Shown in pieces: positions 18,001-28,039 of a DNA stretch of 64,000 nt. Position numbers and translations under genes: made by a program. How positions within the stretch are numbered: position 1 is the first letter of the stretch; every line of letters begins with the position of its first letter. Source of the DNA: Methylobacter psychrophilus (GTDB taxonomy: Bacteria > Pseudomonadota > Gammaproteobacteria > Methylococcales > Methylomonadaceae); NCBI RefSeq assembly GCF_025583945.1, contig NZ_JAOEGU010000012.1:1-64000 (forward strand), written 5' to 3'. The notes beneath the pieces were generated by a model. The model had not been told where the DNA came from and made no database searches. It was given only the letters and a program-made list of their open reading frames with translations.

Positions 18001-21000
18001 GACTTGATAAAGCTGAAGCTTTACAGTTAAAAGACAGCGAGCGACTGCGTTTGATCGGTAGACGTATTTGGTATTTTTTTACCAGCTTTGTCACAACCCA
18101 GGAGCATTATCTACCGCCGGATAATTTTCAGGAAGACCCCCAGCCTGTTATCGCCCACCGTAGTTCGCCTACCAATTTTGGTCTTTATCTGTTGTCTGTC
18201 GTGACGGCCCGCGATTTTGGCTGGCTTGGCTTGATGGACACGGTCGATCGACTGGATAACACGATAAAGACTCTGGCTGAGCTGCCGCGCTTACAGGGGC
18301 ATTTTTTTAACTGGTACGATACCCTTGATTTACACGTACTGGAACCCCGCTATGTCTCAACTGTTGACAGTGGTAATCTGGCCGGACATTTACTGACTTT
18401 GGCTGAAGCTTGCCGGGAAATGCAGCATCGACCACCGGTATTTTTTGATGCCTTGACAGGTCTTATTGATACCCATCAGTTGCTGATGGATACGCTGGCT
18501 AAAATAACGGATGACCGGCGTACATTGACGGTTACCTTAAAAGAGCTGCGCCAAAAAGTCCTTGTGATCGGCGAACTTTTGGCAAGTCGGCCGGTTGATG
18601 GAAATGGCTGGAGTGATTTGTGGCGGCAGTTAACATTTTGCAGCGATACCTTACAGGATATGGCTCGCGCTTTTATTGCCGAACGCGGTGATAGCAGCGA
18701 TAGCGAGTTGTTGATATGGGCTACCTTGCTACGCGATGATATTTACTCCCATGTCCGCGATATCGATAGTCTGGTTCCCTGGATTCATTTTACCGGTCAT
18801 TTAAATAGTAGTGAAGAAGCGCCACTTATGCCTTCACAAACGGCAATATTTTGGCAGCAATTAACTCTGAATACGCCGCTTGTTGAGCTTCCCGGCAGTT
18901 ATGCGCAGGGCTTGGCAGAGCTTGAAGCTTTGTCAGCAAGTGTTCCTGCGTCCACACAACCGGAAACCAGGATAGCCATAATACGGGAGGCCAAAGAGCA
19001 AGCAACAATACTTGTGGAGCGCCTGCAGAGTCTTGTTAAGCAGGTGGATACCTTGTTTTATGAAATGAATTTTGGTTTTCTTTATGATGAAAAATGTCAT
19101 TTGTTCTCGCTAGGCTACCGTGTTCAGGAAGGTAGTCTTGATTCCAGTTATTACGACCTCTTTGCCTCTGAAGCTCGTCTGGCCAGTTTTGTCGCGATTG
19201 CCAAACGCGAGGTGCCGGGTACGCATTGGTTTCACTTGGGGAGACGCTTGATACGCGCGGCTCATGGCACGGTATTACTATCGTGGTCAGGATCAATGTT
19301 TGAATATTTGATGCCTTCTCTGGTCACCTATACGCCACGATACAGCTTGCTTGATCAGACTTGCCGTCTGGTTGTGCAACGGCAGATTAATTATGGTAAA
19401 GAGCGTGGCGTGCCATGGGGGGTATCGGAATCCGCTTTTAATAGCCGCGACCTTTTTTTTACTTATCAATATTCTGCTTTTGGCGTACCAGGACTGGGGA
19501 TGAAACGCGGGCTTGGTGACGAGTTGGTCATTACCCCTTACGCTACTGCGCTTGCCGCCATGTATTTTCCTCATGCGGCCGTGGAAAACTTTGAGTATCT
19601 GGAAAGCGAGGGGGCTTTGGGTCAGTTTGGTTTCTATGAAGCACTTGATTTTACGCCAATCAGGCTTGCTGAAAAGGAGCGTGTGGCAATCGTGCGCTGT
19701 TATATGGCACACCATCAGGGTATGTCTCTGGTAGCGATTGCCAATGCAGTACACGACGGGATAATGCGCCATCGCTTTCATAGCGTGCCGTTGATTCAGT
19801 CGGTTCAACTATTATTGCAGGAGCGCATTCCGAATTGTCTGTATACCAACAGCATCCCGGTTCTTAATGATTTTTCTGAAGTAAAAGAATCGTTACAGCC
19901 GCCTGTTCGGCGCTTGCCATCACCGACCTCTTCGGTGCCTTCGGCACATTTGCTATCCAATTGCTACTATGCCGTGATGATCACGGCAGCGGGTTCGGGT
20001 TACAGTGCTTGGCGGAATTTGTCGATCACACGCTGGCGCGAAGATGTGACACGGGATACCTGGGGTAGTTATATCTATCTGCGTGATGTGGCGAGCGGGC
20101 AGGTCTGGTCTGCCGGGTATCAGCCGACGGTAAAGGCGCCCGATTACTATGACGTCGTTTTTGCTGAAGACCGTGCCCGTATTACCCGTACGGATGGCAA
20201 TATCGTTAGCATTTTGGAAATTGTTGTGTCCCCTGAAGATAATGCGGAAATCCGTCGCCTGAGTTTGATTAATAATGGCTTACAGGTCCGGGAAATTGAT
20301 ATCACCTCCTACGCTGAGGTGGTACTTGCGCCTTTTGCTGCTGATATGGCACATCCTGCTTTTTCCAATCTGTTTGTACAGACCGAATTTTTACCCAAGC
20401 CCTGCACATTGATTGCGCAACGCCGGCCGCGTTTGGCCTCTGAACCGACCCTTTGGGCTGCTCATGTGCTGGCGGACGGCCAAACCGGCAACATGCGGCA
20501 ATACGAAACCGAGCGTGTGCGTTTTGTCGGTCGTGGACAATCGCTACGGGAACCGGTTGCCGTGATGGATGGCCGTCCTCTGAGCAATACGGTCGGTGCT
20601 GTTCTTGATCCTATCTTTAGTTTACGTACCCGGGTTAGTATTGCACCCGGTACAACCGAGCACATTACATTTACCACGTTAGTCGCCGATTCGCATAAAA
20701 TCATTGAAGATCTGGCGGATAAATATCATAACGTAGCTATGTTTGAGAGAGTGTCTTCTCTGGCATGGACTCATGCCCATGTGCAATTACACCATCTGCG
20801 TATCAAGCCGGATGAAGCTCAGTTATTCCAGGATTTGGCCAACCGGTTACTTTATGCCGATCCCTGGCTGAGACCATCCAGCAAGTTGCTGCAGATGAAT
20901 GCCCTTAATGTTACCGGGTTATGGCGGCATGGCATATCGGGAGATCGGCCAATGGTGTTGCTGCGTGTAACGGAACCTGAAGATAATGCCATCGTTGAAC

Positions 21001-23771
21001 AATTACTGCGTGCGCACGAGTACTGGCGTATGAAAGGTCTTGGTGTCGATCTTGTTATTATGAATGAAGATAAACTGTCTTATGCCAAGGCTTTACAGGA
21101 CAGGCTGGAGGCCATGATCAAGGAAAGTCAGGCATTTTCAGCCGGGCAGCCCCATGAAAATCAGGGGGCAGTTTTTCTCATGCAGATCGATCAGGTTTCG
21201 GCAGAAGATCGACAGTTATTCCAAACCGTTGCTCGTACCGTACTGATCAGTAATCGGGGGACTTTGGCTGAGCAGCTACTGCGGCATCCAAGGCCACCGG
21301 CAGCGTGGGCTGCGCAAAAAGCCCCGGGTACAGCCACTGTTTATTGGCCAAGACTGTTGCCACCACCTCTTGAATTCTTTAACGGTCTTGGCGGCTTTGC
21401 CGATGACGGGCGCGAATATGTGATTGTGCTCGACAAGGGGCAGTGGACACCGGCACCCTGGATTAATGTGATTGCCAATGCCGGGTTTGGTTTTATGGTC
21501 TCGGAGTCGGGTAGTGGTTGTACCTGGAGTGGTAATAGCCGTGAAAACCAGTTGACGCCTTGGTCAAATGATCCGGTCAGCGATCCTTCCGGGGAAATAA
21601 TCTATTTGCGTGATGACGAAACTAATGAGTTGTGGACGCCTACCGCACTACCCATTAGGGTCGACAATGCGAGTTATGTTATTCATCACGGGCAGGGCTA
21701 TAGCCGTTTTGAGCATGCTTCTCATGGGCTTCATAGTGAACTTCTGCAATTTGTCAGTCCTGACGATCCGATCAAAATATCAGTGTTGACCTTAAAAAAT
21801 GTTTCCGGACGCTCTCGTCGTCTGACGGTAGCCGCTTATATAGAATGGGTATTGGGCACTTCGCGTACGATCACTGCCCCACATATTATCACCGAACTGG
21901 ATGCCAATACCGGTGCCTTGTTTGCTTATAACCCATGGGCTATGGAATTTGGTGAGCGTATTGCCTTTGCCGACCTTGCAGGCAAACAAACTGCGTATAC
22001 AGGTAATCGGGCAGAGTTTATCGGCCGTAACGGCAGTTTGGATGCTCCGGCAGGTATGCAAGGTCTTAAAGCACTGAAAAATCGCGTTGGTGCAGGATTA
22101 GACCCGTGTGCCGCCTTGTCGACGGTTATCAACCTGGCACCTGGCGAAAATGTTGAGATCATTTTACTGCTTGGGCAAGGCAATAACCGCGCCCACGCCA
22201 GAGAATTGATTGAGCGTTATCGGGTAACTCCGGTAGCAACAACGTATACTCAAGTAACCCGGTCGTGGCAACAAATGCTCACTAAAGTTCAGGTGCAAAC
22301 ACCGAGTCGGGAACTCGATATTATGCTAAACCGCTGGCTGTTGTATCAAACCCTGAGTTGTCGATTATGGGCGAGGGCCGCTTTTTACCAAGCGGGTGGG
22401 GCCTTTGGCTTTCGCGATCAGCTACAGGACAGCATGGCTTTGGTCGTCTCACGGCCTGATTTGGTTCGCGCGCATCTTCTGTGTGCCGCAGCACGTCAGT
22501 TTGTTGAAGGTGATGTGCAGCATTGGTGGCATCTACCTACCGGTCGTGGTGTGCGTACCCGTTTTTCTGACGACCGTGTCTGGCTGCCTTATGTCGTAGC
22601 CCACTATATCAAGGTGACTGGCGATGTGGGGGTGCTTGATGAAGACATACCGTTTCTGGAAGGACCGGTGCTGGAGGCAGAACAAGATGACGCTTATTAC
22701 GAGCCGACCCGTTCCATACAACAAGTGACTCTTTTTGAGCATTGTGCGCGAGCGCTGGACTTAAGTCTGGAAACCGGCGCGCACGGTCTGCCGTTGATGG
22801 GTAGCGGTGACTGGAATGACGGCATGAATAGGGTGGGTAATCAGGGTAAAGGTGAGAGTGTTTGGATGGCCTGGTTTTTGATTACCACACTGTCTGAATT
22901 GACAGGCATTGCAGAAATACGGGGAGACCATGAGCGGGTCATTCGCTGGCGCGAGCATATTGGGCAACTGAAGATTGCCGTCGAAGCGCAAGGCTGGGAT
23001 GGGGCATGGTATCGCCGTGCCTATTTTGACGATGGTACCCCGCTGGGTTCTGCCCTTAATACCGAGTGCCGCATTGATTCAATAGCCCAGAGCTGGGCTG
23101 TTATTTCCGGTGCCGCAGAAACCGATCGGGCACAGCAGGCAATGAATTCAGTACGGGAAAATCTGCTTCGCTACGGTGATTTGGTTTTATTATTGACGCC
23201 ACCTTTTGATAAAACCGGGCACGATCCGGGCTATATCAAAAGTTATCCGCCCGGTATACGCGAGAATGGCGGCCAGTATACGCATGCCGCAATTTGGTCA
23301 GTTATCGCTTACGCCATACTCGGTGACGGTGATCAAGCGATGGAGTTACTGAGCATGTTAAATCCGCTAAATCATACAACTACCCGTACCGGTGTTTATA
23401 CTTATAAGGTCGAGCCGTATGTGCTGGCGGCTGATATCTACGCCGAACCAAGCCATGTACGACGTGGTGGCTGGACTTGGTATACGGGAGCTTCCGGGTG
23501 GTTTTACCGTGCCGGAACAGAATGGCTGCTGGGTTTGCAGATTCGCGGCGATAAAATGATTTTTGATCCTTGTATTCCCCAGGCATGGCGCAGTTACCGC
23601 ATTTTTTATCAGCACCAAAATACCCGCTATGAAATTACGATTGAAAACCCGAATGGAGTAGAGCAGGGGATCGCCAGGATAAAATTGGATAATGAATATC
23701 TGTTAAAAGCTAACAGTATTACCTTACAGAATGATGGGTACCTGCATCAGGTGTTGGTGATACTTGGTTAA
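15006..23771 (+). CDS. ndvB: Cyclic beta-1,2-glucan synthase-like protein (NdvB/Cgs type)
   Basis: 2921-residue inner-membrane enzyme. In the known family UDP-glucose is polymerised on the protein itself, and the chain is trimmed and cyclised to periplasmic cyclic beta-1,2-glucan. Order: cytoplasmic N-terminal part (1-405); two membrane helices (about 410-470); GT84 glycosyltransferase (about 495-820) with LDTDTKLP near 642 and a RWTRGDWQLLPW motif near 790; further helices (about 835-1010); a glycoamylase-like domain with FFTYQYSAFGVPGLGMKRG near 1485; two carbohydrate-binding regions (about 1660-1900 and 2130-2400); and a GH94 phosphorylase-type domain with GSGDWNDGMN at 2599-2607, which contains the catalytic Asp. 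All modules are in one unbroken frame. GGGAGC lies 10 bases before the start. It stands alone, with no transporter gene (NdvA) beside it. A variant product cannot be excluded. Confidence 0.9.
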   Translation: MAKRREKRQFVRVDHPSSEEAPIRFELFSIERLEQHAVSLAQAQKISNKIKGQKLIPRVRDNCRILQDAYKAVAKAVHEQHAITPAAEWLLDNFHVLEEQVHDIQMDLPESYYQALPKLAEGVLAGYPRVYGIAWALVAHTDSRFDADLLTVFVRAYQNVDPLTIGELWAISSTLRVLLVENLRRIAVCIMRSQSGRKLADDFLDRVEQIAAQTDKPDLVFPKGILPSESQRQAYAVQILQRLHDRHPGALLSLDFLDDWLKEQGLNRDEIVGYDEIVHREHAEQVANNLTVRNIIMSMRAISAFEWPRFVEEVSLIDKCLRVHPGYRAMDFQTRDRYRHAIEDLAKRSPHSEVKIARLLIDKVQSIDEQLTPDLRRQEPGYYLIGGGRYTFEHEINYQPLIKQRLLRGYIAHAGCAYLSSLVLLTGLLLSLPLTASVMVDLSYFQLCLLAVFVLFPASDIAVGLVNRLIIGSLPPRYLPRFDLNRLSQSDAEDSISPMPGTFVVIPTLFFNELEVKEQIKQMEIRYLSNRESRLYFALLSDWTDADQETMPGDDQLLSIATTGVAALNAKYGEPRFFVFHRKRLWNPGEGKWMGWERKRGKLQEFNHLLRGATDTSFLPIAGKAAQIVIPPGICYVITLDTDTKLPMGVVSQLVGVAAHPLNQPIFDPKTRCVIDGYAIFQPRVTPTLPLRQEYSLFHRIFAGSCGTDTYSSSVSELYQDLFALGTYTGKGLYHVDAFEAALAGRVPDNTLLSHDLFESVFARCALINDIEFFEEFPSQTEVAASREHRWTRGDWQLLPWIFGARGKGLPMIGRWKMLDNLRRSLSAPGTLFTLFATWTIPHAPQAVLIGFVLTALALPALLTLMSGNRTQHRGVSPDIYIRVMAKNILWAIGNSLVTLTLLVQHAWLMMDAIVRTLVRLFITHRHLLSWVTAQQAKVAVVNSPHNLIAALVNSSVVVMAISGMILIFNSAAIKVASPFLLLWWLAPVIAWLLSLPPGLDKAEALQLKDSERLRLIGRRIWYFFTSFVTTQEHYLPPDNFQEDPQPVIAHRSSPTNFGLYLLSVVTARDFGWLGLMDTVDRLDNTIKTLAELPRLQGHFFNWYDTLDLHVLEPRYVSTVDSGNLAGHLLTLAEACREMQHRPPVFFDALTGLIDTHQLLMDTLAKITDDRRTLTVTLKELRQKVLVIGELLASRPVDGNGWSDLWRQLTFCSDTLQDMARAFIAERGDSSDSELLIWATLLRDDIYSHVRDIDSLVPWIHFTGHLNSSEEAPLMPSQTAIFWQQLTLNTPLVELPGSYAQGLAELEALSASVPASTQPETRIAIIREAKEQATILVERLQSLVKQVDTLFYEMNFGFLYDEKCHLFSLGYRVQEGSLDSSYYDLFASEARLASFVAIAKREVPGTHWFHLGRRLIRAAHGTVLLSWSGSMFEYLMPSLVTYTPRYSLLDQTCRLVVQRQINYGKERGVPWGVSESAFNSRDLFFTYQYSAFGVPGLGMKRGLGDELVITPYATALAAMYFPHAAVENFEYLESEGALGQFGFYEALDFTPIRLAEKERVAIVRCYMAHHQGMSLVAIANAVHDGIMRHRFHSVPLIQSVQLLLQERIPNCLYTNSIPVLNDFSEVKESLQPPVRRLPSPTSSVPSAHLLSNCYYAVMITAAGSGYSAWRNLSITRWREDVTRDTWGSYIYLRDVASGQVWSAGYQPTVKAPDYYDVVFAEDRARITRTDGNIVSILEIVVSPEDNAEIRRLSLINNGLQVREIDITSYAEVVLAPFAADMAHPAFSNLFVQTEFLPKPCTLIAQRRPRLASEPTLWAAHVLADGQTGNMRQYETERVRFVGRGQSLREPVAVMDGRPLSNTVGAVLDPIFSLRTRVSIAPGTTEHITFTTLVADSHKIIEDLADKYHNVAMFERVSSLAWTHAHVQLHHLRIKPDEAQLFQDLANRLLYADPWLRPSSKLLQMNALNVTGLWRHGISGDRPMVLLRVTEPEDNAIVEQLLRAHEYWRMKGLGVDLVIMNEDKLSYAKALQDRLEAMIKESQAFSAGQPHENQGAVFLMQIDQVSAEDRQLFQTVARTVLISNRGTLAEQLLRHPRPPAAWAAQKAPGTATVYWPRLLPPPLEFFNGLGGFADDGREYVIVLDKGQWTPAPWINVIANAGFGFMVSESGSGCTWSGNSRENQLTPWSNDPVSDPSGEIIYLRDDETNELWTPTALPIRVDNASYVIHHGQGYSRFEHASHGLHSELLQFVSPDDPIKISVLTLKNVSGRSRRLTVAAYIEWVLGTSRTITAPHIITELDANTGALFAYNPWAMEFGERIAFADLAGKQTAYTGNRAEFIGRNGSLDAPAGMQGLKALKNRVGAGLDPCAALSTVINLAPGENVEIILLLGQGNNRAHARELIERYRVTPVATTYTQVTRSWQQMLTKVQVQTPSRELDIMLNRWLLYQTLSCRLWARAAFYQAGGAFGFRDQLQDSMALVVSRPDLVRAHLLCAAARQFVEGDVQHWWHLPTGRGVRTRFSDDRVWLPYVVAHYIKVTGDVGVLDEDIPFLEGPVLEAEQDDAYYEPTRSIQQVTLFEHCARALDLSLETGAHGLPLMGSGDWNDGMNRVGNQGKGESVWMAWFLITTLSELTGIAEIRGDHERVIRWREHIGQLKIAVEAQGWDGAWYRRAYFDDGTPLGSALNTECRIDSIAQSWAVISGAAETDRAQQAMNSVRENLLRYGDLVLLLTPPFDKTGHDPGYIKSYPPGIRENGGQYTHAAIWSVIAYAILGDGDQAMELLSMLNPLNHTTTRTGVYTYKVEPYVLAADIYAEPSHVRRGGWTWYTGASGWFYRAGTEWLLGLQIRGDKMIFDPCIPQAWRSYRIFYQHQNTRYEITIENPNGVEQGIARIKLDNEYLLKANSITLQNDGYLHQVLVILG

Positions 23772-23942
23772 TGGCAATTGATAATTTACAGACAACTTTG
23801 GGTATCGCTAATAATAGTTACGATTATTTAACCTAGTGTGTTGTACCATAACGGTTGAATAAACATAAAGTGCTTGAATAGCTGTTTTTTTAAATCCAAA
23901 GAAACAGAATTATATAAATATAGCGAATAAGCGGAGAGCTAA

Positions 23943-24428
23943 ATGACTGTTAGTGTTGATGATTTTAAAAAGGCTTTGCAACTTTGGGCAAGTGGCGTCA
24001 CGGTTGTGACTACCCATTCCGAAAAATTCGGCAATCAAGGTATGACAGTAACCGCATTTTCAAGTGTTTCAGTTAACCCACCGCAAGTATTGGTTTGTAT
24101 TAATAACGCAGCGGATACGGGTGAAGGTATCCAGGAAAGCCAAAGTTTTGCCGTTAATATTTTAGGTTCAGATCAACAAGACCTTTCTAACCAATTTGCT
24201 GGCGGTGCCAATCAACAACAGCGCTTCGAAAACACTGATTGGATAGCCGGTATTACCGGCTCACCTTTGCTAAACCATAGTTTGATATCCCTGGATTGCA
24301 AAGTTGTTGATAAGGTGCTTGCCGGCACTCACTGGATAATTATTGGTGAAGTCCACGAGTGTATTTTTCGTACGGGAGAACCTCTTTTATATTATTCCGG
24401 TGCTTATCGGCAACTTGCTCATGATTAA
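23943..24428 (+). CDS. Flavin reductase-like FMN-binding protein
   Basis: 161 residues forming one flavin reductase (split-barrel FMN-binding) domain: FKKALQLWASGVTVVTT at the start, GMTVTAFSSVSVNPPQVLVCIN in the flavin site, FAVNILGSDQQDLSNQFA, then LDCKVVDKVLAGTHWIIIGEV and a LLYYSGAYRQL end. Such proteins reduce FMN or FAD with NAD(P)H, often to feed a two-component monooxygenase, or act as flavin-dependent oxidoreductases. No monooxygenase gene is adjacent, so the partner is unknown. A GGAGAG ribosome binding site lies 6 bases before the ATG. Confidence 0.85.
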   Translation: MTVSVDDFKKALQLWASGVTVVTTHSEKFGNQGMTVTAFSSVSVNPPQVLVCINNAADTGEGIQESQSFAVNILGSDQQDLSNQFAGGANQQQRFENTDWIAGITGSPLLNHSLISLDCKVVDKVLAGTHWIIIGEVHECIFRTGEPLLYYSGAYRQLAHD

Positions 24429-24541
24429 CTTTGCCGCCACTTTGTAGCTGCGACTAAAAAGACCACCAAAGCGATTATAAAACGACCAAGAAGAGAGAAA
24501 GCTGTCCGAAGTTTTATTTTTCAGCATATTCTTGGCGGTTT

Positions 24542-27500
24542 TTATTCGAATAAAGCCGGATTAAAACTGCTTTGAACCGGAGGTGAATTAGGTTCAACTG
24601 TTTTCTTGATTTCAGGATTTATTGTGCCGTATTCTTGTGGGACAGAACGAATATGGATATCCCGTTGCGGAAATGGAATTTCTATTTTATTTTCGCGCAA
24701 GCCTTTTTCAAGAAGAATATGTAACTCATGTGTCGCAGGTAACCGGTTTGCCAGCTCACTGACAAAAAATCGAATCGAAAAATTTAAGGAACTATCGCCA
24801 AAACTATCTATCAATACTGCCGGTGCCGGGTCTTTGAGAATAAGCGGCATTGATTGTACGGCATCAACCATCACTTTATGCGCCAGTTCAATGTCAGAAC
24901 CGTAGGCAATGCCAATGGGAACCACGATACGGGTTACGGTGTCGCTTAATGTCCAATTATTCAACTGACTGGTGATAAAGGTTTTATTGGGAATAATCAG
25001 TTCTTTTGCATCAAAGTCGATTAGTGTGGTGGCACGCATTTTAATACGACAGACTTTACCGGTAACATTACCAATCGTTACCGTATCACCGACGCGTATT
25101 GGGCGCTCAAACAGCAGGATAATCCCTGATACCAGATTGGCAAAAATTTCCTGTAAACCAAAGCCCAGTCCGACACTGAGAGCGGCGACCAGCCATTGTA
25201 CCTGAGACCAACTACCGCCAAGCTCATTAGCTATACTAACAAAACTTATAGTAATCAATACATAGGTTGCCAACTGGTTAACCGCATAACGCCCTCCTGT
25301 TTCTATAGCCAAGCGTCTAAATACCAATAATTCCATAACCCCGGGGAAATTTCGGACCGAAACTACCGCTAAAAAAAAGTATAATCCCGACCACATCAGA
25401 TTGATTAAGGTTATCGGTTGATAACTTTGCTGATTATCAATTGTTACCACATGCTGCCAGAGTACAATACGTTCCAGAAAGGAAAATGCGGGTAAGATAT
25501 TTTTCCAGATTATCCAAATACCGATAATCAAACTTAAGGTTATAAATACGTTAAGTAGTTTTATGGTTTGGGCATTGATTTTAGGAATGTCGATAAGTTG
25601 TTCATCAATAGGCAAAACAGGATCTTCTACCCCTGCTACAGGTTGTTTTTCGTTAAGTTCTGCCGCCTTGCGTTTTTGCATGACATTTTTTATGGCTAAC
25701 TGCCGATTAATCACTGTTAACCAACGAATGACCATTTCATTAATAAGGACCATCACAAAAATCAGGCGCAGAGATAAAACCAATTGATCTTGTAGTTCCA
25801 GTGCGCTTAAATAATAGCCTGTAACAGCAAAACCAATAATGATTAGCGGTGTAAAAATAGCTGTTGGATACCAGATATAACGGAATTTGGTTAACCAACC
25901 ATCAGGATTATTTTTGATGATGCCTTGTAATAAGCCATGAGCAGGATTGAGTAATCGACCCAAAAAAATCGTCAGTGCCAGCATATTAATGATAAATGCC
26001 AGACGCCCGAGGTTATCGCTATATATGGGTTCTTTCGAGGCAGCTGTAGTGTTGATAATAAATATCGCCAACACAACGAAAAAGCGTACCCAGCCAATTT
26101 GTTTACGCAATAAACTGGTGTTAGTTTTTTTCCAGCGAAAATGTTTACGTGCGATACCGTCATCGGCAAACAGGCGATAAAAAAATTGCAGAAAAAGTAG
26201 CGGTATTGCCGCACTTTTTAAGCCTTCGCCAATTGCCCGGGTAAAATCAATAATATGAATGTTATTGGTTAAGCACCAGCCTAAATAATAACTAAGCAGC
26301 GGTACCGGTAATACCACGATTAGCGTATACGCTAATGCTTGTAAGGTATAATTAAAAGTATCGGTATAAATTTTTTCAATTTTAACCGAGATAATCAGTA
26401 GCTGTTTTTTTGCCCAATTTTTGCCCAAGTATAGCAATACTAAACCCAGTATGCCGATGACCATAAAAAATGGCTGTTGTGTCGCTACCTTAAGTACATC
26501 TTTAGTCAATGCAAGCCAATTTAGCGGTGATAACAGCCATTTTGTTGAATTAAACAGCCCTACGGCATAATCAGTGTCAATGGCATTGGAGCTTTTTACC
26601 CACAATAAATTTTCATCCAGATAAGCGGCAAACTTGGTGGCCTGTTTAACCATTTGTTGTCTGGCAAAATCAAAGTCACCTAATGTGCGTAGATACGTGA
26701 TGTAATCACTAGCCAATTTATTAAGCAATTCTTTCTGGTTGTTCAGTAATACCCGCAATTCAGCTTGTATCATCATGCGTTCCGCTACAGGAAGGTTATG
26801 ATCAACCTGATTCTCCATGATCTCCTGCAAATCTGCATCAATATCTGCGAGTTGTTTTAGCTTATATTCATCCTTATATTGTTCAAGGCTGGTTGCTGCT
26901 GTTTCATCCTGAATACTTTCTGACTGTATGGTGGCTTGATCTTGGGTCGTTAAATTACGTCTTTGTTCACGCAAGATTTTGCCGAGTACCGGACTTAAAC
27001 CAGCCAAGCTGATTTTTTTTTCCGCACTCTTAAAGTCATTATCAATTTCATTAGCTTGTGCATCCAATCTGGTTTTTTGCTCGGTATAGCTATCGATTTT
27101 TGCGGTAATTGCCTGCAAGTCTCGTGTGTATTGAATGTTCTCCCGACTTATCGCTTGAATAAGGGGGTGCTTTCCAGACAGTTCTTTTTCTGCTTGGCTG
27201 AGTGCATCCTGCATCTCTTTAACTTCCTGTTGTCTCCGGTCAGTTAACACATTTTCTATGGCCGAAATGGCAGGGAGTAGGGCATTTTTTTGAATATCCA
27301 ATAATCGAAAATCCGTATTAAGTAATTCGACTCTGATCGGATTACTGATGGCCTCACTATCCAACATTTTTAGTTCTGCTGCACGTGAAGCAAGCTGTGT
27401 TTTTAAATAGATCTGTTCTGCTTCGCTTTCAAGTTTTGAACCGGTTTTATTGGACGAACCTGCCAACTTACTTTGTATGGCTTCAAAATCCTGTTTTGCT

Positions 27501-28039
27501 GTTACCATCTCTTCGCGAATAAGTTGGGGGCGGGTCTGTTGCAAAGCCAACTCATTTTCCAATTTGCCTATTTGTTCGTCTAAAGCACTTATTTTTGCTT
27601 TTTCAATGATTAATCGTTGATCGAGTTCTTCAGTAGGTATTCGGGTAAAATCTTCGAGTTTTTGTTTGGATACTTGTAGCAGGGTCTGTTCAATTTCTTT
27701 TTGCAGCTGTTTGGTTTTTTGTGGTGCTTGTTTTATCGCTTGATTAAATTCAACGATTCGCGCCTTAAAGTTCTCGCTGTTACTTAGATTATCCAGTGCA
27801 GATTGATAGGTAGACAGTACTTTGGCTTTAAGCGCCTCATCAAGTCCTTGCCTGTTATTGATAGCCTCAATATTGGCTTGTAACGTCCCTTTAGTAATTT
27901 CAAGTGCTGTGCCATTTTGCTCTCTGGCTGGGGCAACTTTTTTAGCCCATGTCTCGGTTGAGCCAAAAAAGCCAAGCAACAATAAAAAAAGTAATACAGA
28001 AATCTTGCAATAAAAGGCAGAAAAATCAATAAATTTCAT
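24542..28039 (-). CDS. Large MscS-superfamily mechanosensitive channel (MscK/MscM type)
   Basis: 1165 residues. N-terminal signal peptide (hydrophobic 12-28, then TETWAKK). A long periplasmic helical, coiled-coil-rich region extends to about residue 490 (many Gln, Glu, Lys). About eleven membrane segments follow (about 510-960). The C-terminal MscS pore and beta domain start at the TM3 motif GLQEIFANLVSGIILLFERPIRVGD, followed by the NKTFITSQLNNWTLSD stretch and a C-terminal cytosolic domain to about 1130. This is the architecture of MscK and MscM, which open on membrane tension in hypo-osmotic shock. Size (MscK 1120, MscM 1107) does not decide which. It is transcribed alone and faces the flavin reductase gene tail to tail. 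Confidence 0.9.
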   Translation of the reverse strand: MKFIDFSAFYCKISVLLFLLLLGFFGSTETWAKKVAPAREQNGTALEITKGTLQANIEAINNRQGLDEALKAKVLSTYQSALDNLSNSENFKARIVEFNQAIKQAPQKTKQLQKEIEQTLLQVSKQKLEDFTRIPTEELDQRLIIEKAKISALDEQIGKLENELALQQTRPQLIREEMVTAKQDFEAIQSKLAGSSNKTGSKLESEAEQIYLKTQLASRAAELKMLDSEAISNPIRVELLNTDFRLLDIQKNALLPAISAIENVLTDRRQQEVKEMQDALSQAEKELSGKHPLIQAISRENIQYTRDLQAITAKIDSYTEQKTRLDAQANEIDNDFKSAEKKISLAGLSPVLGKILREQRRNLTTQDQATIQSESIQDETAATSLEQYKDEYKLKQLADIDADLQEIMENQVDHNLPVAERMMIQAELRVLLNNQKELLNKLASDYITYLRTLGDFDFARQQMVKQATKFAAYLDENLLWVKSSNAIDTDYAVGLFNSTKWLLSPLNWLALTKDVLKVATQQPFFMVIGILGLVLLYLGKNWAKKQLLIISVKIEKIYTDTFNYTLQALAYTLIVVLPVPLLSYYLGWCLTNNIHIIDFTRAIGEGLKSAAIPLLFLQFFYRLFADDGIARKHFRWKKTNTSLLRKQIGWVRFFVVLAIFIINTTAASKEPIYSDNLGRLAFIINMLALTIFLGRLLNPAHGLLQGIIKNNPDGWLTKFRYIWYPTAIFTPLIIIGFAVTGYYLSALELQDQLVLSLRLIFVMVLINEMVIRWLTVINRQLAIKNVMQKRKAAELNEKQPVAGVEDPVLPIDEQLIDIPKINAQTIKLLNVFITLSLIIGIWIIWKNILPAFSFLERIVLWQHVVTIDNQQSYQPITLINLMWSGLYFFLAVVSVRNFPGVMELLVFRRLAIETGGRYAVNQLATYVLITISFVSIANELGGSWSQVQWLVAALSVGLGFGLQEIFANLVSGIILLFERPIRVGDTVTIGNVTGKVCRIKMRATTLIDFDAKELIIPNKTFITSQLNNWTLSDTVTRIVVPIGIAYGSDIELAHKVMVDAVQSMPLILKDPAPAVLIDSFGDSSLNFSIRFFVSELANRLPATHELHILLEKGLRENKIEIPFPQRDIHIRSVPQEYGTINPEIKKTVEPNSPPVQSSFNPALFE

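Noticed and set aside
24500-24535. GCTGTCCG similar to an end of the MITE-like element at 40913
   Set aside because: Only about nine bases match and no second end is near; too short to call a copy.
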